Below are positions 16,122 through 25,022 of a DNA stretch of 64,000 bases, piece after piece. A program made the translations under genes and the position numbers. The notes beneath the pieces were generated by a model, which had not been told where the DNA came from, searched no databases, and was given only the letters and a program-made list of their open reading frames with translations. Source of the DNA: Achromobacter sp. UMC71 (lineage in GTDB: Bacteria > Pseudomonadota > Gammaproteobacteria > Burkholderiales > Burkholderiaceae_B); the NCBI RefSeq assembly GCF_014170305.1, contig NZ_LZZT01000045.1, forward strand, positions 124,001-188,000, given 5' to 3'. Positions within the stretch are counted from its first letter, which is position 1. Every line of letters begins with the position of its first letter.

Positions 16122-16604
16122 TCATGACGCGCTGCGCCGGCCCGGCCTCCCCTTGCGCGTGCGCTTGCGGCGCTGGCTCCGGGCACGGGCAGAGCATGCC
16201 GCGGCCAGCGCCAGCAGCTTATCCTCATCCAGGCGCTCGACATCGACCAGGCCCGCATCAGCGCCCTTCAGCGCAATCAGCAGCTCGTCCAGCTTCAGGT
16301 GCAACGCCTCGCCGTCCTTGTTCTGGCTCTGCTGGATCAGGAACACCATCAGGAACGTCACAATCGTCGTCCCCGTGTTGATCACCAATTGCCAGGTTTC
16401 GGAATAGCCGAAGGCTGGCCCGGACAGCCCCCATGCAATCACCAGGATCAGCGCCGACCCGAACGCCAGGGGAGAACCCGCCCATTTCGTCACATGCGCA
16501 GCGAAATGGTCGAAAAAATGGGCGATCGGATTCCCATGGCCGGCCCTGGCACGACGGGACCGTTTCGAGGGCGGCTTTCGCCTGGGTATGCCTGTGCTTG
16601 CCAT
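16122..16604 (-). CDS. Low-affinity iron permease family protein
   Basis: About 160 residues. Two central hydrophobic helices (PLAFGSALILVIAWGLSGPAF and LVINTGTTIVTFLMVFLIQ) are followed by QNKDGEALHLKLDELLIA, the signature of the Fet4-related bacterial low-affinity iron permease family. The N- and C-termini are basic. The start is taken at MASTG (16604). The family name comes from yeast; bacterial members are short and transport has not been shown for most. It stands alone, divergent from the antiporter gene 115 nt away. Confidence 0.75.
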   Translation of the reverse strand: MASTGIPRRKPPSKRSRRARAGHGNPIAHFFDHFAAHVTKWAGSPLAFGSALILVIAWGLSGPAFGYSETWQLVINTGTTIVTFLMVFLIQQSQNKDGEALHLKLDELLIALKGADAGLVDVERLDEDKLLALAAACSARARSQRRKRTRKGRPGRRSAS

Positions 16605-16719
16605 GGCGCTCTCTTCGTCCACAAGACGCCGCAGCTCCAGCAAGCCGCGTGCCTGGCAGGGCCATCCGCCCCGGCGCCGTGCATGCTAGCCTCGCACTAT
16701 CCCGATTCGCCGAATCCCG

Positions 16720-17808
16720 ATGAAATCCCTTCTGCAATCAGAAAAATTTCTGCTGTTGGCCTGCGCGATCGCCGTGGCGGGGTATCTGGCCGACGCCCGC
16801 CTGGCGGACTACGGCCGGTTCGCCGGCCTGATCGAAACCGGGGTGCTCATCGCGGCCATCCTCGCTGCGTCGCTGAGCGTGGCGCGCCATGCCGAACGTA
16901 TCGCGCGCAAACTGGGCGACCCGTACGGCAGCATGATCCTGACGTTGTCGGCGGTAGTCGTCGAAGTCATTGTGCTGGCGATCGTGTCGTCCAAGGCCGA
17001 ATCGCCCACGCTGGTCCGCGACAGCATCTATTCCGCCGTCATGCTGGATATCAACGGCATCCTGGGCGTGGCCGCCTTGCTCGGCGGCTTCAAGCATGGC
17101 GAACAGTCGTACAACGACGATTCGGCACGCACCTACAGCGTCATGATCCTGACCGCCGTGGCAGTCTCCATGATCATTCCCGAGTTTGTCCCGGATGGCG
17201 ATTGGCGCGCCTACAGCGGCTTTACCATCGTGGCGATGCTGTTGCTGTATGGCGTCTTCCTGCGAATGCAGACCGGGCCGCACAGCTACTTTTTCAGCTA
17301 CAGCTACCCCGACAAGAAAACCCGGCAGCCCTCGCCTTCATCCCGTTCACCAGGCAAGCGCCAGTCCGCCGCCGTCATGGCCCTGGGCGTGGCCGCGGTG
17401 GGTGCATTGGCGGAGCTGATGTCCCATTCGCTGAACCGCAGCTTGGCGGGTGTGAATGTTCCCATCGGCTTGGTGGCGCTGGTCGTGGCGGGCATTTCCG
17501 CCGCACCGGAAATGCTGACTGCATTGCGCGCCGCGCTGGCCAACCGCATGCAATCGGTCGTCAATATCGCCCTGGGCGCCTCGCTGTCCACGGTGATCCT
17601 GACCGTGCCCGCCATGGAGGCCCTGGCGCTGTTCACCGGTCAGCGCATCGATATCGCCCTGACGCCGCTGCAAACGCTGATGATGCTGGTCACCCTGCTG
17701 GTGGCGGCCATCAACCTGAACGACGGCCAGACCAACGCCATTGAAGGCATGACGCACTTCGTCCTGTTCGGCGCCTTCCTGATGCTGCTGGGGCTGGGGC
17801 TTTCGTAG
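16720..17808 (+). CDS. chaA: Calcium/sodium:proton antiporter (ChaA-like)
   Basis: A 362-residue inner-membrane protein of the CaCA superfamily with about eleven membrane helices. The two inverted alpha repeats carry conserved acidic residues: GDPYGSMILTLSAVVVEVIVL in the first half and GISAAPEMLTALRAAL in the second. It exchanges cytoplasmic Ca2+ or Na+ for protons. The acidic insert typical of ChaA (between ~130 and 140) is short here. Monocistronic, convergent with the LysR gene 20 nt downstream. Confidence 0.85.
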   Translation: MKSLLQSEKFLLLACAIAVAGYLADARLADYGRFAGLIETGVLIAAILAASLSVARHAERIARKLGDPYGSMILTLSAVVVEVIVLAIVSSKAESPTLVRDSIYSAVMLDINGILGVAALLGGFKHGEQSYNDDSARTYSVMILTAVAVSMIIPEFVPDGDWRAYSGFTIVAMLLLYGVFLRMQTGPHSYFFSYSYPDKKTRQPSPSSRSPGKRQSAAVMALGVAAVGALAELMSHSLNRSLAGVNVPIGLVALVVAGISAAPEMLTALRAALANRMQSVVNIALGASLSTVILTVPAMEALALFTGQRIDIALTPLQTLMMLVTLLVAAINLNDGQTNAIEGMTHFVLFGAFLMLLGLGLS

Positions 17809-17828
17809 GCCCGGCGCGGTGCCCCCCA

Positions 17829-18734
17829 TCAAAGCGTATTCAGCGATTTCTCCCGTAGATTCCGCGCCAGAAACTCCACCAGCGACCGCACCTTGCCCGC
17901 CATCAGCCGCTGATGCGTCATCAGCGCGAACACCGGCCTGGGCGGTGTCTCGTTCTCCAACAGCAACGGCACCAGCCGGCCCGCCGCGACATGCTCGGCA
18001 ATGGCCCAGGCCGGGGCGTAGACGATGCCCGCCCCTGCCGCAGCGGCGGTGACCACGCCATCCACCGTGTTCGAGCGCATGCGCGTGGGCACTCGCACAG
18101 TCGCGGGCTTGCCCTTGTCCATCAGTGTCCACACCTCTTCCGTCGCCAGGTGGCTGTAGACAAGGCCGTCGTGCTGCGCCAGGTCCTGCAGGCTGGCGGG
18201 CGCGCCCCGCCGCGCCAGGTAGTCCGGCGCCGCGCTCAGCACCCAGCGGATGGAGCCCAGGCGCCGTGCCACAAGACTGGAATTGGGCTGCTCGCCCACC
18301 AGCACGGCCAGGTCTATGCCCTCTTCCAGCAGGTTCACCGGACGGTCCAGCAGATGCAGGTCCAGCGTGACGTTGGGGTGCAGCACCAGGAACTTCGCCA
18401 GCAGGGGCTGCAGATGCACCCGGCCGTACAGCGTGGGCGCCGTGACGCGCAGGCGGCCCGAGGGTTCGGCGGCCTCGCTTTGCATGCTGCTTTCCAGTTC
18501 GTCCATTTCGGCGAGCAGGCGTTTGGCCTCGGCGTAGTAACGCTGCCCCGCCTCGGTCAGACGCAAGGCTCGGGTCGAGCGGACCAGCAGCCGGGTGCCG
18601 ACGCGTTCTTCCAGCGCGCTGAGGTGCCGGCTGACCGACGCCAATGAAATCCCGCTGACGCGAGACGCGCCGCTGAGACTGCCTTGGTCCACGGCTGCCA
18701 CCAGCAGCGCCATGCCTTCCGATCGGGTCGCCAT
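17829..18734 (-). CDS. LysR-family transcriptional regulator
   Basis: A 301-residue full-length LysR. The N-terminal HTH (AAVDQGSLSGASRVSGISLASVSRHLSALEERVGTRLL, split by position ~20-60) is followed by a periplasmic-binding-protein-fold effector domain (PSGRLRVTAPTLYGRVHL; GIDLAVLVGE). It is divergent from an MFS transporter gene (18881) with ~146 nt between, the standard arrangement for local activation or repression of that exporter. Confidence 0.85.
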   Translation of the reverse strand: MATRSEGMALLVAAVDQGSLSGASRVSGISLASVSRHLSALEERVGTRLLVRSTRALRLTEAGQRYYAEAKRLLAEMDELESSMQSEAAEPSGRLRVTAPTLYGRVHLQPLLAKFLVLHPNVTLDLHLLDRPVNLLEEGIDLAVLVGEQPNSSLVARRLGSIRWVLSAAPDYLARRGAPASLQDLAQHDGLVYSHLATEEVWTLMDKGKPATVRVPTRMRSNTVDGVVTAAAAGAGIVYAPAWAIAEHVAAGRLVPLLLENETPPRPVFALMTHQRLMAGKVRSLVEFLARNLREKSLNTL

Positions 18735-18880
18735 GCCTACACCTTCGACGTTTTTGCAGGAATTCCGTACGGCCTCAGTATTTCATATTTGCAAGGCTGC
18801 TTTACAGATTTAGCCATTCACTGCAAGGCTGGCGGATTTCATACTTGGGGGCGTTTTTTCCCCTATCCCCGTGTGCCGCG

Positions 18881-20263
18881 ATGCCAGCTTCTGTTTCCCC
18901 CAACCCATTGACGCCCGCCACCCGCCGCTATGCCATGCTGGCCGTCTCCTTGTCGATCTCGATGGCGACGCTCGATACCTCCATGACCAACACGGCGCTT
19001 CCGTCGATCTCGTCGCAGCTCGGCGTGGAGCCGGCGGATGTGATCGGCGTGGTCACGATCTATCAGCTGGTCATGGTGGCGACGATGCTGCCGCTGGCGG
19101 CGCTGGCCGGCAAGATCGGCCATCGGCGGGTCTTCCTGCCGGCGCTGTGGCTGTTCCTGGCCGCGTCGATCGGCTGCGGCGCGGCGCGGTCGCTCTGGAC
19201 GCTGGAGGCCGCCCGGGCCGTGCAGGGCCTGGCCGCCGCGGCGCTGATGGGGTGCAACATGGCGCTGGTCAACGCCATCTATCCCAAGGAACAGCTGGGC
19301 CGCGGCATGGGCTTGAATGCGATGATCGCGGCTGCCTCGCTGGCTGGCGGGCCGGTGCTGGCGTCCGCCATGTTGACGGTGCTCAGCTGGCATTGGCTGT
19401 TCTACGTCAACGTGCCCTTCTGCCTGGTGTCGCTGGCCTTGGCCGGCCGCTATCTGCCGCGCGCGCCTGGCGACGGCAAGGCGCTGGATGCCGGCGCGGC
19501 GGCGTTATGCGCGCTGGCCTTCGGCCTGACCGTGCAGGGGCTGGAACGCGTGGCGCGGCCAGACTGGAGCACCGCCCTGATCTGGCTGTCAGGCGTGGCC
19601 TGCTGGGCGCTGCTGTTGCGCCGCGAACGCGCCAGCGCGCACGCCATCATGCCGCGCGACCTGCTGCGCCTGCCGCCCTTCTCGCTAGCGGTGCTGGTCT
19701 GCGTGCTGGCGTTCGCGGCGCAGGGCGCGGCCATGGTGGCGCTGCCCTTCCTGCTGAACCAGACGCTGGGGCGCGGCATCGCCGAAGTCGGCCTGCTGAT
19801 CGCACCGTGGCCCGTGATGGGCGCCTGCCTGGCGCCGTTCTCCGGCAAGTGGTCCGACCGCGTGTCCGCCGGCCTGCTCGGCGTGATCGGCCTGGCGCTG
19901 CTGGCCACCGGCCTGCTGTGCGTCAGCGGGCTGCCCGCCGGCGCGCCGACGTGGGCGGTGATGTTGCCGATGGCGCTGTGCGGCACGGGCTTCGGCCTGT
20001 TCCTGTCGCCGAATCAGCGCGGCATCATGGTCAGCGTGCCCGGGCATCGCGCCAGCGTGGCCAGCGGCCTGTCGGGGCTGGCCCGGCTGCTGGGCCAGAC
20101 CCTGGGCGCGGCATTCGTAGCCGCGTGCTTTGTCCTGAACGCCGACAGCGGCGCCATCTGGGCCATGCGGGCCGCGGTGGCGTTCGCACTGGCGGGGTGC
20201 GTAGCCAGCGGCATGCTGGCGCGCGTCACCCGGCAGACCGGCGGCGCCGTGGCGGCCTCCTGA
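18881..20263 (+). CDS. MFS drug/solute exporter (DHA2-like)
   Basis: About 460 residues with many hydrophobic helices (12-14). The MFS motif A variant LAALAGKIGHRRVFLPALW follows TM2, and TM1 has SMATLDTSMTNTALPSIS, typical of DHA2 exporters. Motif C-like glycines (SLAGGPVLASAM) indicate an antiporter. Substrate unknown. I start at MPASV (18881) rather than 36 nt upstream. It is probably regulated by the divergent LysR protein. The coding strand contains a long shadow frame that is not a gene. Confidence 0.8.
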   Translation: MPASVSPNPLTPATRRYAMLAVSLSISMATLDTSMTNTALPSISSQLGVEPADVIGVVTIYQLVMVATMLPLAALAGKIGHRRVFLPALWLFLAASIGCGAARSLWTLEAARAVQGLAAAALMGCNMALVNAIYPKEQLGRGMGLNAMIAAASLAGGPVLASAMLTVLSWHWLFYVNVPFCLVSLALAGRYLPRAPGDGKALDAGAAALCALAFGLTVQGLERVARPDWSTALIWLSGVACWALLLRRERASAHAIMPRDLLRLPPFSLAVLVCVLAFAAQGAAMVALPFLLNQTLGRGIAEVGLLIAPWPVMGACLAPFSGKWSDRVSAGLLGVIGLALLATGLLCVSGLPAGAPTWAVMLPMALCGTGFGLFLSPNQRGIMVSVPGHRASVASGLSGLARLLGQTLGAAFVAACFVLNADSGAIWAMRAAVAFALAGCVASGMLARVTRQTGGAVAAS

Positions 20264-20292
20264 CCGCCCGACGTGTGTGGTAACCCGGCAGG

Positions 20293-21354
20293 CTAGGGCA
20301 GGTTCTCGCGAAACACGACCTGGCTGCGATTCAATTCCACGCCGGTCATCGCGCCCCGCTTGTCACGCACGTTGCGCAAGATCCGCACGCAGCTCATCAG
20401 CGCCTCCATCGGACTTTGCGTGATCACCGCGTCCATGGTGCCATCGATCAGCAGGGCCCGCGTGTCCGGCGTCAGACCATGGCCGATGAACACCACTTTG
20501 TGCTGCAAGCCGGCCTCCTTCAGCGCGCGCGCCACGCCATCGGAGGCGCCGCCGATGTTGTAGATGCCGGCCAGTTGCGGATATTGCTCGAGCAATTGCC
20601 GCGTCTGTTCGTAGTTGCGCTGGGCGTCGTCATAGCCCTCGCGCAGGTCGACCACCTGCATGGCCTGGAACTGCTCCGCATACAGCTGCAGGAAACCGCC
20701 CTCGCGTTCTTCGTGCGCGCGGTAATGGCGCGATCCCGCGATCAGCGCGACATGCGCGGCGCGCGGTCCGATGAATCGCGCCAGCAGATAGCCGGCCGTG
20801 CGGCCGGCGGCGCGATTGTCCAGGCCGACGTAGGCCACCCGCGCGCTGTTGGGCAGGTCGGAAATCAGCGTGACGGTCGGCACGCCCTGCTGCGCCAGCG
20901 CGGCCACGGCCTCGCGCACCACCGGATGCTCCAGAGCCATGAAGGCGATGCCGTCGGCGCGCTTGCCGTGATGGGCCAGCGCCTCGGCCAGCGCCTGTGG
21001 ATTGAAGCTTTCCACGTAGTCGACGTGGCAACGCGCGTTGAACGGCGCAACGTGTTCGTGCGCATAGCTGACGCTGTCGCCCAACATGCGCAGGAACCGG
21101 TTGCTGCCGCGCGGCAACAGGATCACCAGGCGCATGGGTTCGGGCGCCATGACCGCATGCAGGTCGCTTTCGGGCAGATAGTCCAGCTCGGCGGCGGCCT
21201 TGAACACGCGCTGCGCCGTGCTGCTGCGCACGCCCGGGCGCCGGTTCAGCACGCGGTCGGCGGTGGCGCTGGATACGCTGGCCAGCGCCGCGACGTCGGC
21301 CAGGGTCGCCCGCTTGCGTTCGCGAGGATTCCGGTTCACATCAAAACCCATCAT
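20293..21354 (-). CDS. LacI-family regulator
   Basis: A 353-residue regulator. The N-terminal LacI HTH is ATLADVAALASVSSATADRVLNRRPGVRSSTAQRV (residues ~16-50; the hinge helix follows). A sugar-binding-protein-like core comes next (VGLDNRAAGRTAGYLLARFIG; IAGSRHYRAHEEREGGFLQ), in which AHEERE fits LacI-type periplasmic-fold proteins. It is divergent from the TRAP/RuBisCO-like cluster (first gene 21467), which it most likely controls in response to the sugar acid or an intermediate. Confidence 0.85.
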   Translation of the reverse strand: MMGFDVNRNPRERKRATLADVAALASVSSATADRVLNRRPGVRSSTAQRVFKAAAELDYLPESDLHAVMAPEPMRLVILLPRGSNRFLRMLGDSVSYAHEHVAPFNARCHVDYVESFNPQALAEALAHHGKRADGIAFMALEHPVVREAVAALAQQGVPTVTLISDLPNSARVAYVGLDNRAAGRTAGYLLARFIGPRAAHVALIAGSRHYRAHEEREGGFLQLYAEQFQAMQVVDLREGYDDAQRNYEQTRQLLEQYPQLAGIYNIGGASDGVARALKEAGLQHKVVFIGHGLTPDTRALLIDGTMDAVITQSPMEALMSCVRILRNVRDKRGAMTGVELNRSQVVFRENLP

Positions 21355-21466
21355 TTTTCAGGTTTGACGATGATAGCGCCTGTTCACTATTGTCCGGGAT
21401 GCCGCAGGGTAGTGGGATTGTTGTGGCACCTCAAAAAACATCATAACTACGATTCTGGAGACAACC

Positions 21467-22489
21467 ATGAAGCTGCTCACCCGCCGCAGTGCCCTGCGCC
21501 GCCTGTGCGCCCTGCCCGCCGCAGCCGCCCTGGGCGGCGGTTTCCCGGCGATCGCCCGGGCGGCCGACTACTCGCTCAAGTACGGCAATAACCTGCCCGT
21601 CACCCACCCGCTGAATATCCGCGCCCAGGAGGCGGCCGATCGCATCCTCAAGGAAAGCAACGGCCGCGTCGACATCAAGATCTTCCCCAACAACCAGTTG
21701 GGCGGCGACACCGACATGCTGGCGCAGGTGCGCTCGGGCGGTATCGATTTCTTCACCCCGTCGGCGCTGGTCATCGCCACGCTGGTGCCGGTGGCCGCGA
21801 TCAACGCGGTCGGCTTTGCCTTCAAGGACTACAACCAGGTCTGGAGCGCCATGGACGGCGCGCTGGGCGCCCACGTGCGGGCGGCCATCGCCCAACGCCG
21901 GCTCTATGCCTTCGAGAAAATGTGGGATAACGGCTTTCGTCAGACCACCAGCAGCAAGGCCCCGGTCGCCACCGCCGCCGACATGGGCGGACTGAAGATC
22001 CGCGTCCCCGTCAGCCCCCTGCCCATCTCGATGTTCAAGGGATTGGGCGCGGCGCCCGCCAGCCTGCAGTTCAGCGAGGTCTATTCGTCGCTGCAGACCA
22101 AGGTGGTGGACGCGCAGGAAAACCCGTTGCCGATTATCCAGGTCGCCAAGCTGTACGAGGTGCAGAAATACTGCTCGCTGACCAACCACATCTGGGATGG
22201 CTACTGGTTCATCGCCAACGGCCGCATGTGGGAAGGCCTGCCCCAGGACCTGAAAACCGTCGTGGCGCGCGGCATCAACGAAGCCGGCCTGGCCCAGCGC
22301 GAGGACATCCGCAAGCTCAACGCGTCGGTGCAGGCCGACCTGGAAAGCCGCGGCCTGCAATTCAACCAGCCGGCCGCCGACAGCTTTCGCGAGCAATTGC
22401 GCAAGGCGGGCTTTTACAGCGAATGGCAGCAGCGCTTTGGCCAGGAGGCCTGGACGCTGCTGGAGCAGGCCGTCGGCAAGCTCGCCTGA
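21467..22489 (+). CDS. dctP: TRAP transporter solute-binding protein (DctP)
   Basis: A 340-residue periplasmic binding protein of the DctP family. It has a twin-arginine-like or Sec signal (RRSALRRLCALPAAAALGG), then YSLKYGNNLPVTHPLNIRAQEAADRIL and LPIIQVAKLYEVQKYCSLTNHIWDG, typical of sugar-acid TRAP receptors. The conserved Arg of the carboxylate site is probably in GLKIRVPVSP. It feeds the fused DctQM permease encoded 9 nt downstream. RBS CTGGAGACAACC precedes the ATG. Confidence 0.9.
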   Translation: MKLLTRRSALRRLCALPAAAALGGGFPAIARAADYSLKYGNNLPVTHPLNIRAQEAADRILKESNGRVDIKIFPNNQLGGDTDMLAQVRSGGIDFFTPSALVIATLVPVAAINAVGFAFKDYNQVWSAMDGALGAHVRAAIAQRRLYAFEKMWDNGFRQTTSSKAPVATAADMGGLKIRVPVSPLPISMFKGLGAAPASLQFSEVYSSLQTKVVDAQENPLPIIQVAKLYEVQKYCSLTNHIWDGYWFIANGRMWEGLPQDLKTVVARGINEAGLAQREDIRKLNASVQADLESRGLQFNQPAADSFREQLRKAGFYSEWQQRFGQEAWTLLEQAVGKLA

Positions 22490-22498
22490 GGACGCGCC

Positions 22499-24391
22499 AT
22501 GGCCTCGCTCTCCCCTTCCCACGCCAGCGCCTCGCTGCTGCTGGCCCATCCGCTGCGCCGAGCCGCCCAGGCGCTGGACGTCGCGCTTGGCAGCCTGGTC
22601 GAACTGGTCGCAGCGGCTATCGTGCTGATCGAGATTCTCGTGCTGTTCGCGGGTGTGGTGGCACGCTACGTGTTCCATAGTCCGCTGGTCTGGTCCGACG
22701 AACTGGCCTCCATCCTGTTCCTGTGGCTGTCGATGCTGGGCGCCGTGGTGGCGCTGCGCCGGGGCGAGCATATGCGGATGACTGCCCTGGTCAACCATAT
22801 CGGCCCCGCTCGCCGCGCCCAACTGGAGGCCGGCGCGCTGGCGGCGTCGTTGGCGTTTCTGATCCTGATCCTGGCGCCGGCCATCGAGTACGCCCACGAA
22901 GAGCACTTCATCATCACGCCCGCGCTGGAATTGAGCAACGCCTGGCGCGCGGCGGCCATTCCGGCGGGCATGGGGTTGATGGCGGTGATCGCGCTGCTGC
23001 GCATGCTACGCACGCAGACGCTGGGTCAGCTGCTGCTGGCGCTGGCCGGGGCGGCGACCGTGGTGGCGGCCTTCTGGCTGGCGCAGCCCTTGTTTGCGGG
23101 CCTGGGCAAGCTGAACCTGGTGATCTTCTTCATCGGCATCGTCGCGGCCACGGTCTTTGCCGGCGTGCCCATCGCCTTCTCCTTCGCCTTGGCGACCTTT
23201 TCGTACCTGGCCCTGACCACCCATACCCCGATGCTGGTCATGGTGGGGCGCCTGGACGAAGGCATGTCGCACCTGATGCTGCTGGCCGTGCCGCTGTTCA
23301 TCTTTCTGGGGTCGTTGATCGAGATGACTGGCATGGCCCGCGCCATGATCCAGTTCCTGGCCAGCCTGCTGGGCCACGTGCGCGGTGGCCTGTCGTACGT
23401 ACTGATCGGCGCCATGTACCTGGTGTCGGGCATCTCCGGCTCGAAAATCGCGGACATGGCGGCCATCGCGCCGGTGCTGTTCCCGGAAATGCAGAAGCGC
23501 GGCGCCAAGCCCGGCGACCTGGTGGCGCTGCTGTCGGCCACCGGCGCCCAGACCGAGACCATTCCGCCCTCGATCGTGCTGATCACGATCGGCTCGGTCA
23601 CCGGCGTATCCATCGCCGCCCTGTTCACGGGCGGCCTGCTGCCCGCCGTGGTGCTGGGACTGGCCCTGTGCTCGGTGGTCTGGTGGCGCTACCGCCGCGA
23701 AGACCTGAGCCTGGCGCAGCGCTTCTCGGCGCGGGAGATCGGCCGCTTCTTCGTCATCGCCCTGCCTGCCGTCGCCCTGCCCTTCGTGATCCGCGCCGCG
23801 GTGGTCGAAGGGGTGGCGACCGCCACCGAAGTCTCGACCATCGGCATCGTGTATTCCGTCGTGATCGGCCTGGTGTTCTACCGGCGTTTTGACCTGGCGC
23901 GCATCAAGCCCATGCTGATCGAGACGGCCTCGTTGTCCGGCGCCATCATGTTGATCGTGGGCTGCGCGACCGCCATGGCCTGGGCCCTGACGCAATCGGG
24001 GTTCTCGGGCGACCTGGCCCGGCTGATGGCCGGCATGCCCGGCGGCAGCTACGGCTTTCTGGCGGTATCGATCGTCGCCTTCATCGTTCTGGGCAGCGTG
24101 CTCGAAGGCATTCCCGCCATCGTGCTGTTCGGCCCGCTGCTGTTTCCCGTCGCGGCGCAAGCGGGCGTGCACGAGGTCCACTACGCCATGGTGGTCATCT
24201 TCTCCATGGGCATCGGCCTGTTCGCGCCGCCCTTTGGCGTGGGCTACTACGGCGCCTGCGCCATCAGCCGCGTCGACCCCGATGAAGGCATCCGCCCGAT
24301 CTGGGGCTACATCGGCGCGCTGCTGGTGGGCCTGGTGATCGTCGCGGCCTTCCCCTGGTTTTCGACCGGCTTTCTCAAATCCGTTTCCTGA
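22499..24391 (+). CDS. dctQM: Fused TRAP transporter permease (DctQ-DctM)
   Basis: A 630-residue inner-membrane protein. The first ~170 residues form a four-helix DctQ domain (VVARYVFHSPLVWSDELASI). The remainder is the 12-helix DctM domain (FFIGIVAATVFAGVPIAFSF; ISGSKIADMAAIAPVLFPEM; ATGAQTETIPPSIVLI). Natural DctQM fusions are common in proteobacteria. With the upstream binding protein it makes a Na+-driven sugar-acid symporter. It ends 60 nt before the VOC gene, past a GC-rich inverted repeat (24401-24421). Confidence 0.9.
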   Translation: MASLSPSHASASLLLAHPLRRAAQALDVALGSLVELVAAAIVLIEILVLFAGVVARYVFHSPLVWSDELASILFLWLSMLGAVVALRRGEHMRMTALVNHIGPARRAQLEAGALAASLAFLILILAPAIEYAHEEHFIITPALELSNAWRAAAIPAGMGLMAVIALLRMLRTQTLGQLLLALAGAATVVAAFWLAQPLFAGLGKLNLVIFFIGIVAATVFAGVPIAFSFALATFSYLALTTHTPMLVMVGRLDEGMSHLMLLAVPLFIFLGSLIEMTGMARAMIQFLASLLGHVRGGLSYVLIGAMYLVSGISGSKIADMAAIAPVLFPEMQKRGAKPGDLVALLSATGAQTETIPPSIVLITIGSVTGVSIAALFTGGLLPAVVLGLALCSVVWWRYRREDLSLAQRFSAREIGRFFVIALPAVALPFVIRAAVVEGVATATEVSTIGIVYSVVIGLVFYRRFDLARIKPMLIETASLSGAIMLIVGCATAMAWALTQSGFSGDLARLMAGMPGGSYGFLAVSIVAFIVLGSVLEGIPAIVLFGPLLFPVAAQAGVHEVHYAMVVIFSMGIGLFAPPFGVGYYGACAISRVDPDEGIRPIWGYIGALLVGLVIVAAFPWFSTGFLKSVS

Positions 24392-24451
24392 AGACCCCGC
24401 GGCCGCGCGCCGGGGCCGCGTTCCGACCACATCCTTTTACAAAGAGCCGTC

Positions 24452-24991
24452 ATGAGTCGTTTTCTGGGCGAAATCCGCCAACTCGGTTATGTGGTGCCCG
24501 ACATCGAGGCCGCCATGGATTACTGGAGCCGGACACTGGGCGTCGGCCCCTGGTTCTACAACCCCGCCGTTCCCATCGTGAATTACCGCTACGACGGCGT
24601 GGCCCACGAGCCGCACAACTCGGTGGCGCTGGCCAACTCGGGCTTCGTGCAGGTCGAACTGATCCAGACCCGCAACGACGTGCCGTCGATGTACCGCGAC
24701 TTCCAGCAGGCCGGCCGCACCGGGCTGCAGCACGTGGCCTACTGGACCGAAGACTACGATGCCGACCTGGCGCGCCTGTTGCAGCAGGGGTTTGTGCCGA
24801 AGATGAGCGGCGAGGTCGGCGAAAAGGGCCGCTTCATCTATTTCGATACCGAATACCACCCGGGCACGGTCATCGAATTGTCTGAAGTCGCCGGCCCCAA
24901 GGGGCGCCTGTTCGACCTGATCCGCGCCAGTTCGCAAGACTGGGATGGCCGCGATCCGGTGCGCCCCTTTCCCGACCTGAGCCAGCTGTGA
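24452..24991 (+). CDS. VOC-family protein in the RuBisCO-like gene cluster
   Basis: A 179-residue glyoxalase/VOC protein. It reads GEIRQLGYVVPDIEAAMDYWSRTLGVGPWF, then LQHVAYWTEDYDADL, and a final strand HPGTVIELSEV with the expected metal-ligand Glu. The Gln-Leu-Gly at the start replaces the usual N-terminal His ligand, while HVAYW supplies a second-half His, so the metal site may be incomplete. Members include methylmalonyl-CoA epimerase and lactoylglutathione lyase. Its place between the transporter and the RuBisCO-like gene suggests an isomerase step on the imported acid, but I know of no VOC enzyme assigned to apionate catabolism. Confidence 0.75.
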   Translation: MSRFLGEIRQLGYVVPDIEAAMDYWSRTLGVGPWFYNPAVPIVNYRYDGVAHEPHNSVALANSGFVQVELIQTRNDVPSMYRDFQQAGRTGLQHVAYWTEDYDADLARLLQQGFVPKMSGEVGEKGRFIYFDTEYHPGTVIELSEVAGPKGRLFDLIRASSQDWDGRDPVRPFPDLSQL

Positions 24992-25022
24992 TGCCCTCCT
25001 GCCCCGACCGCCGGACCGCGCC

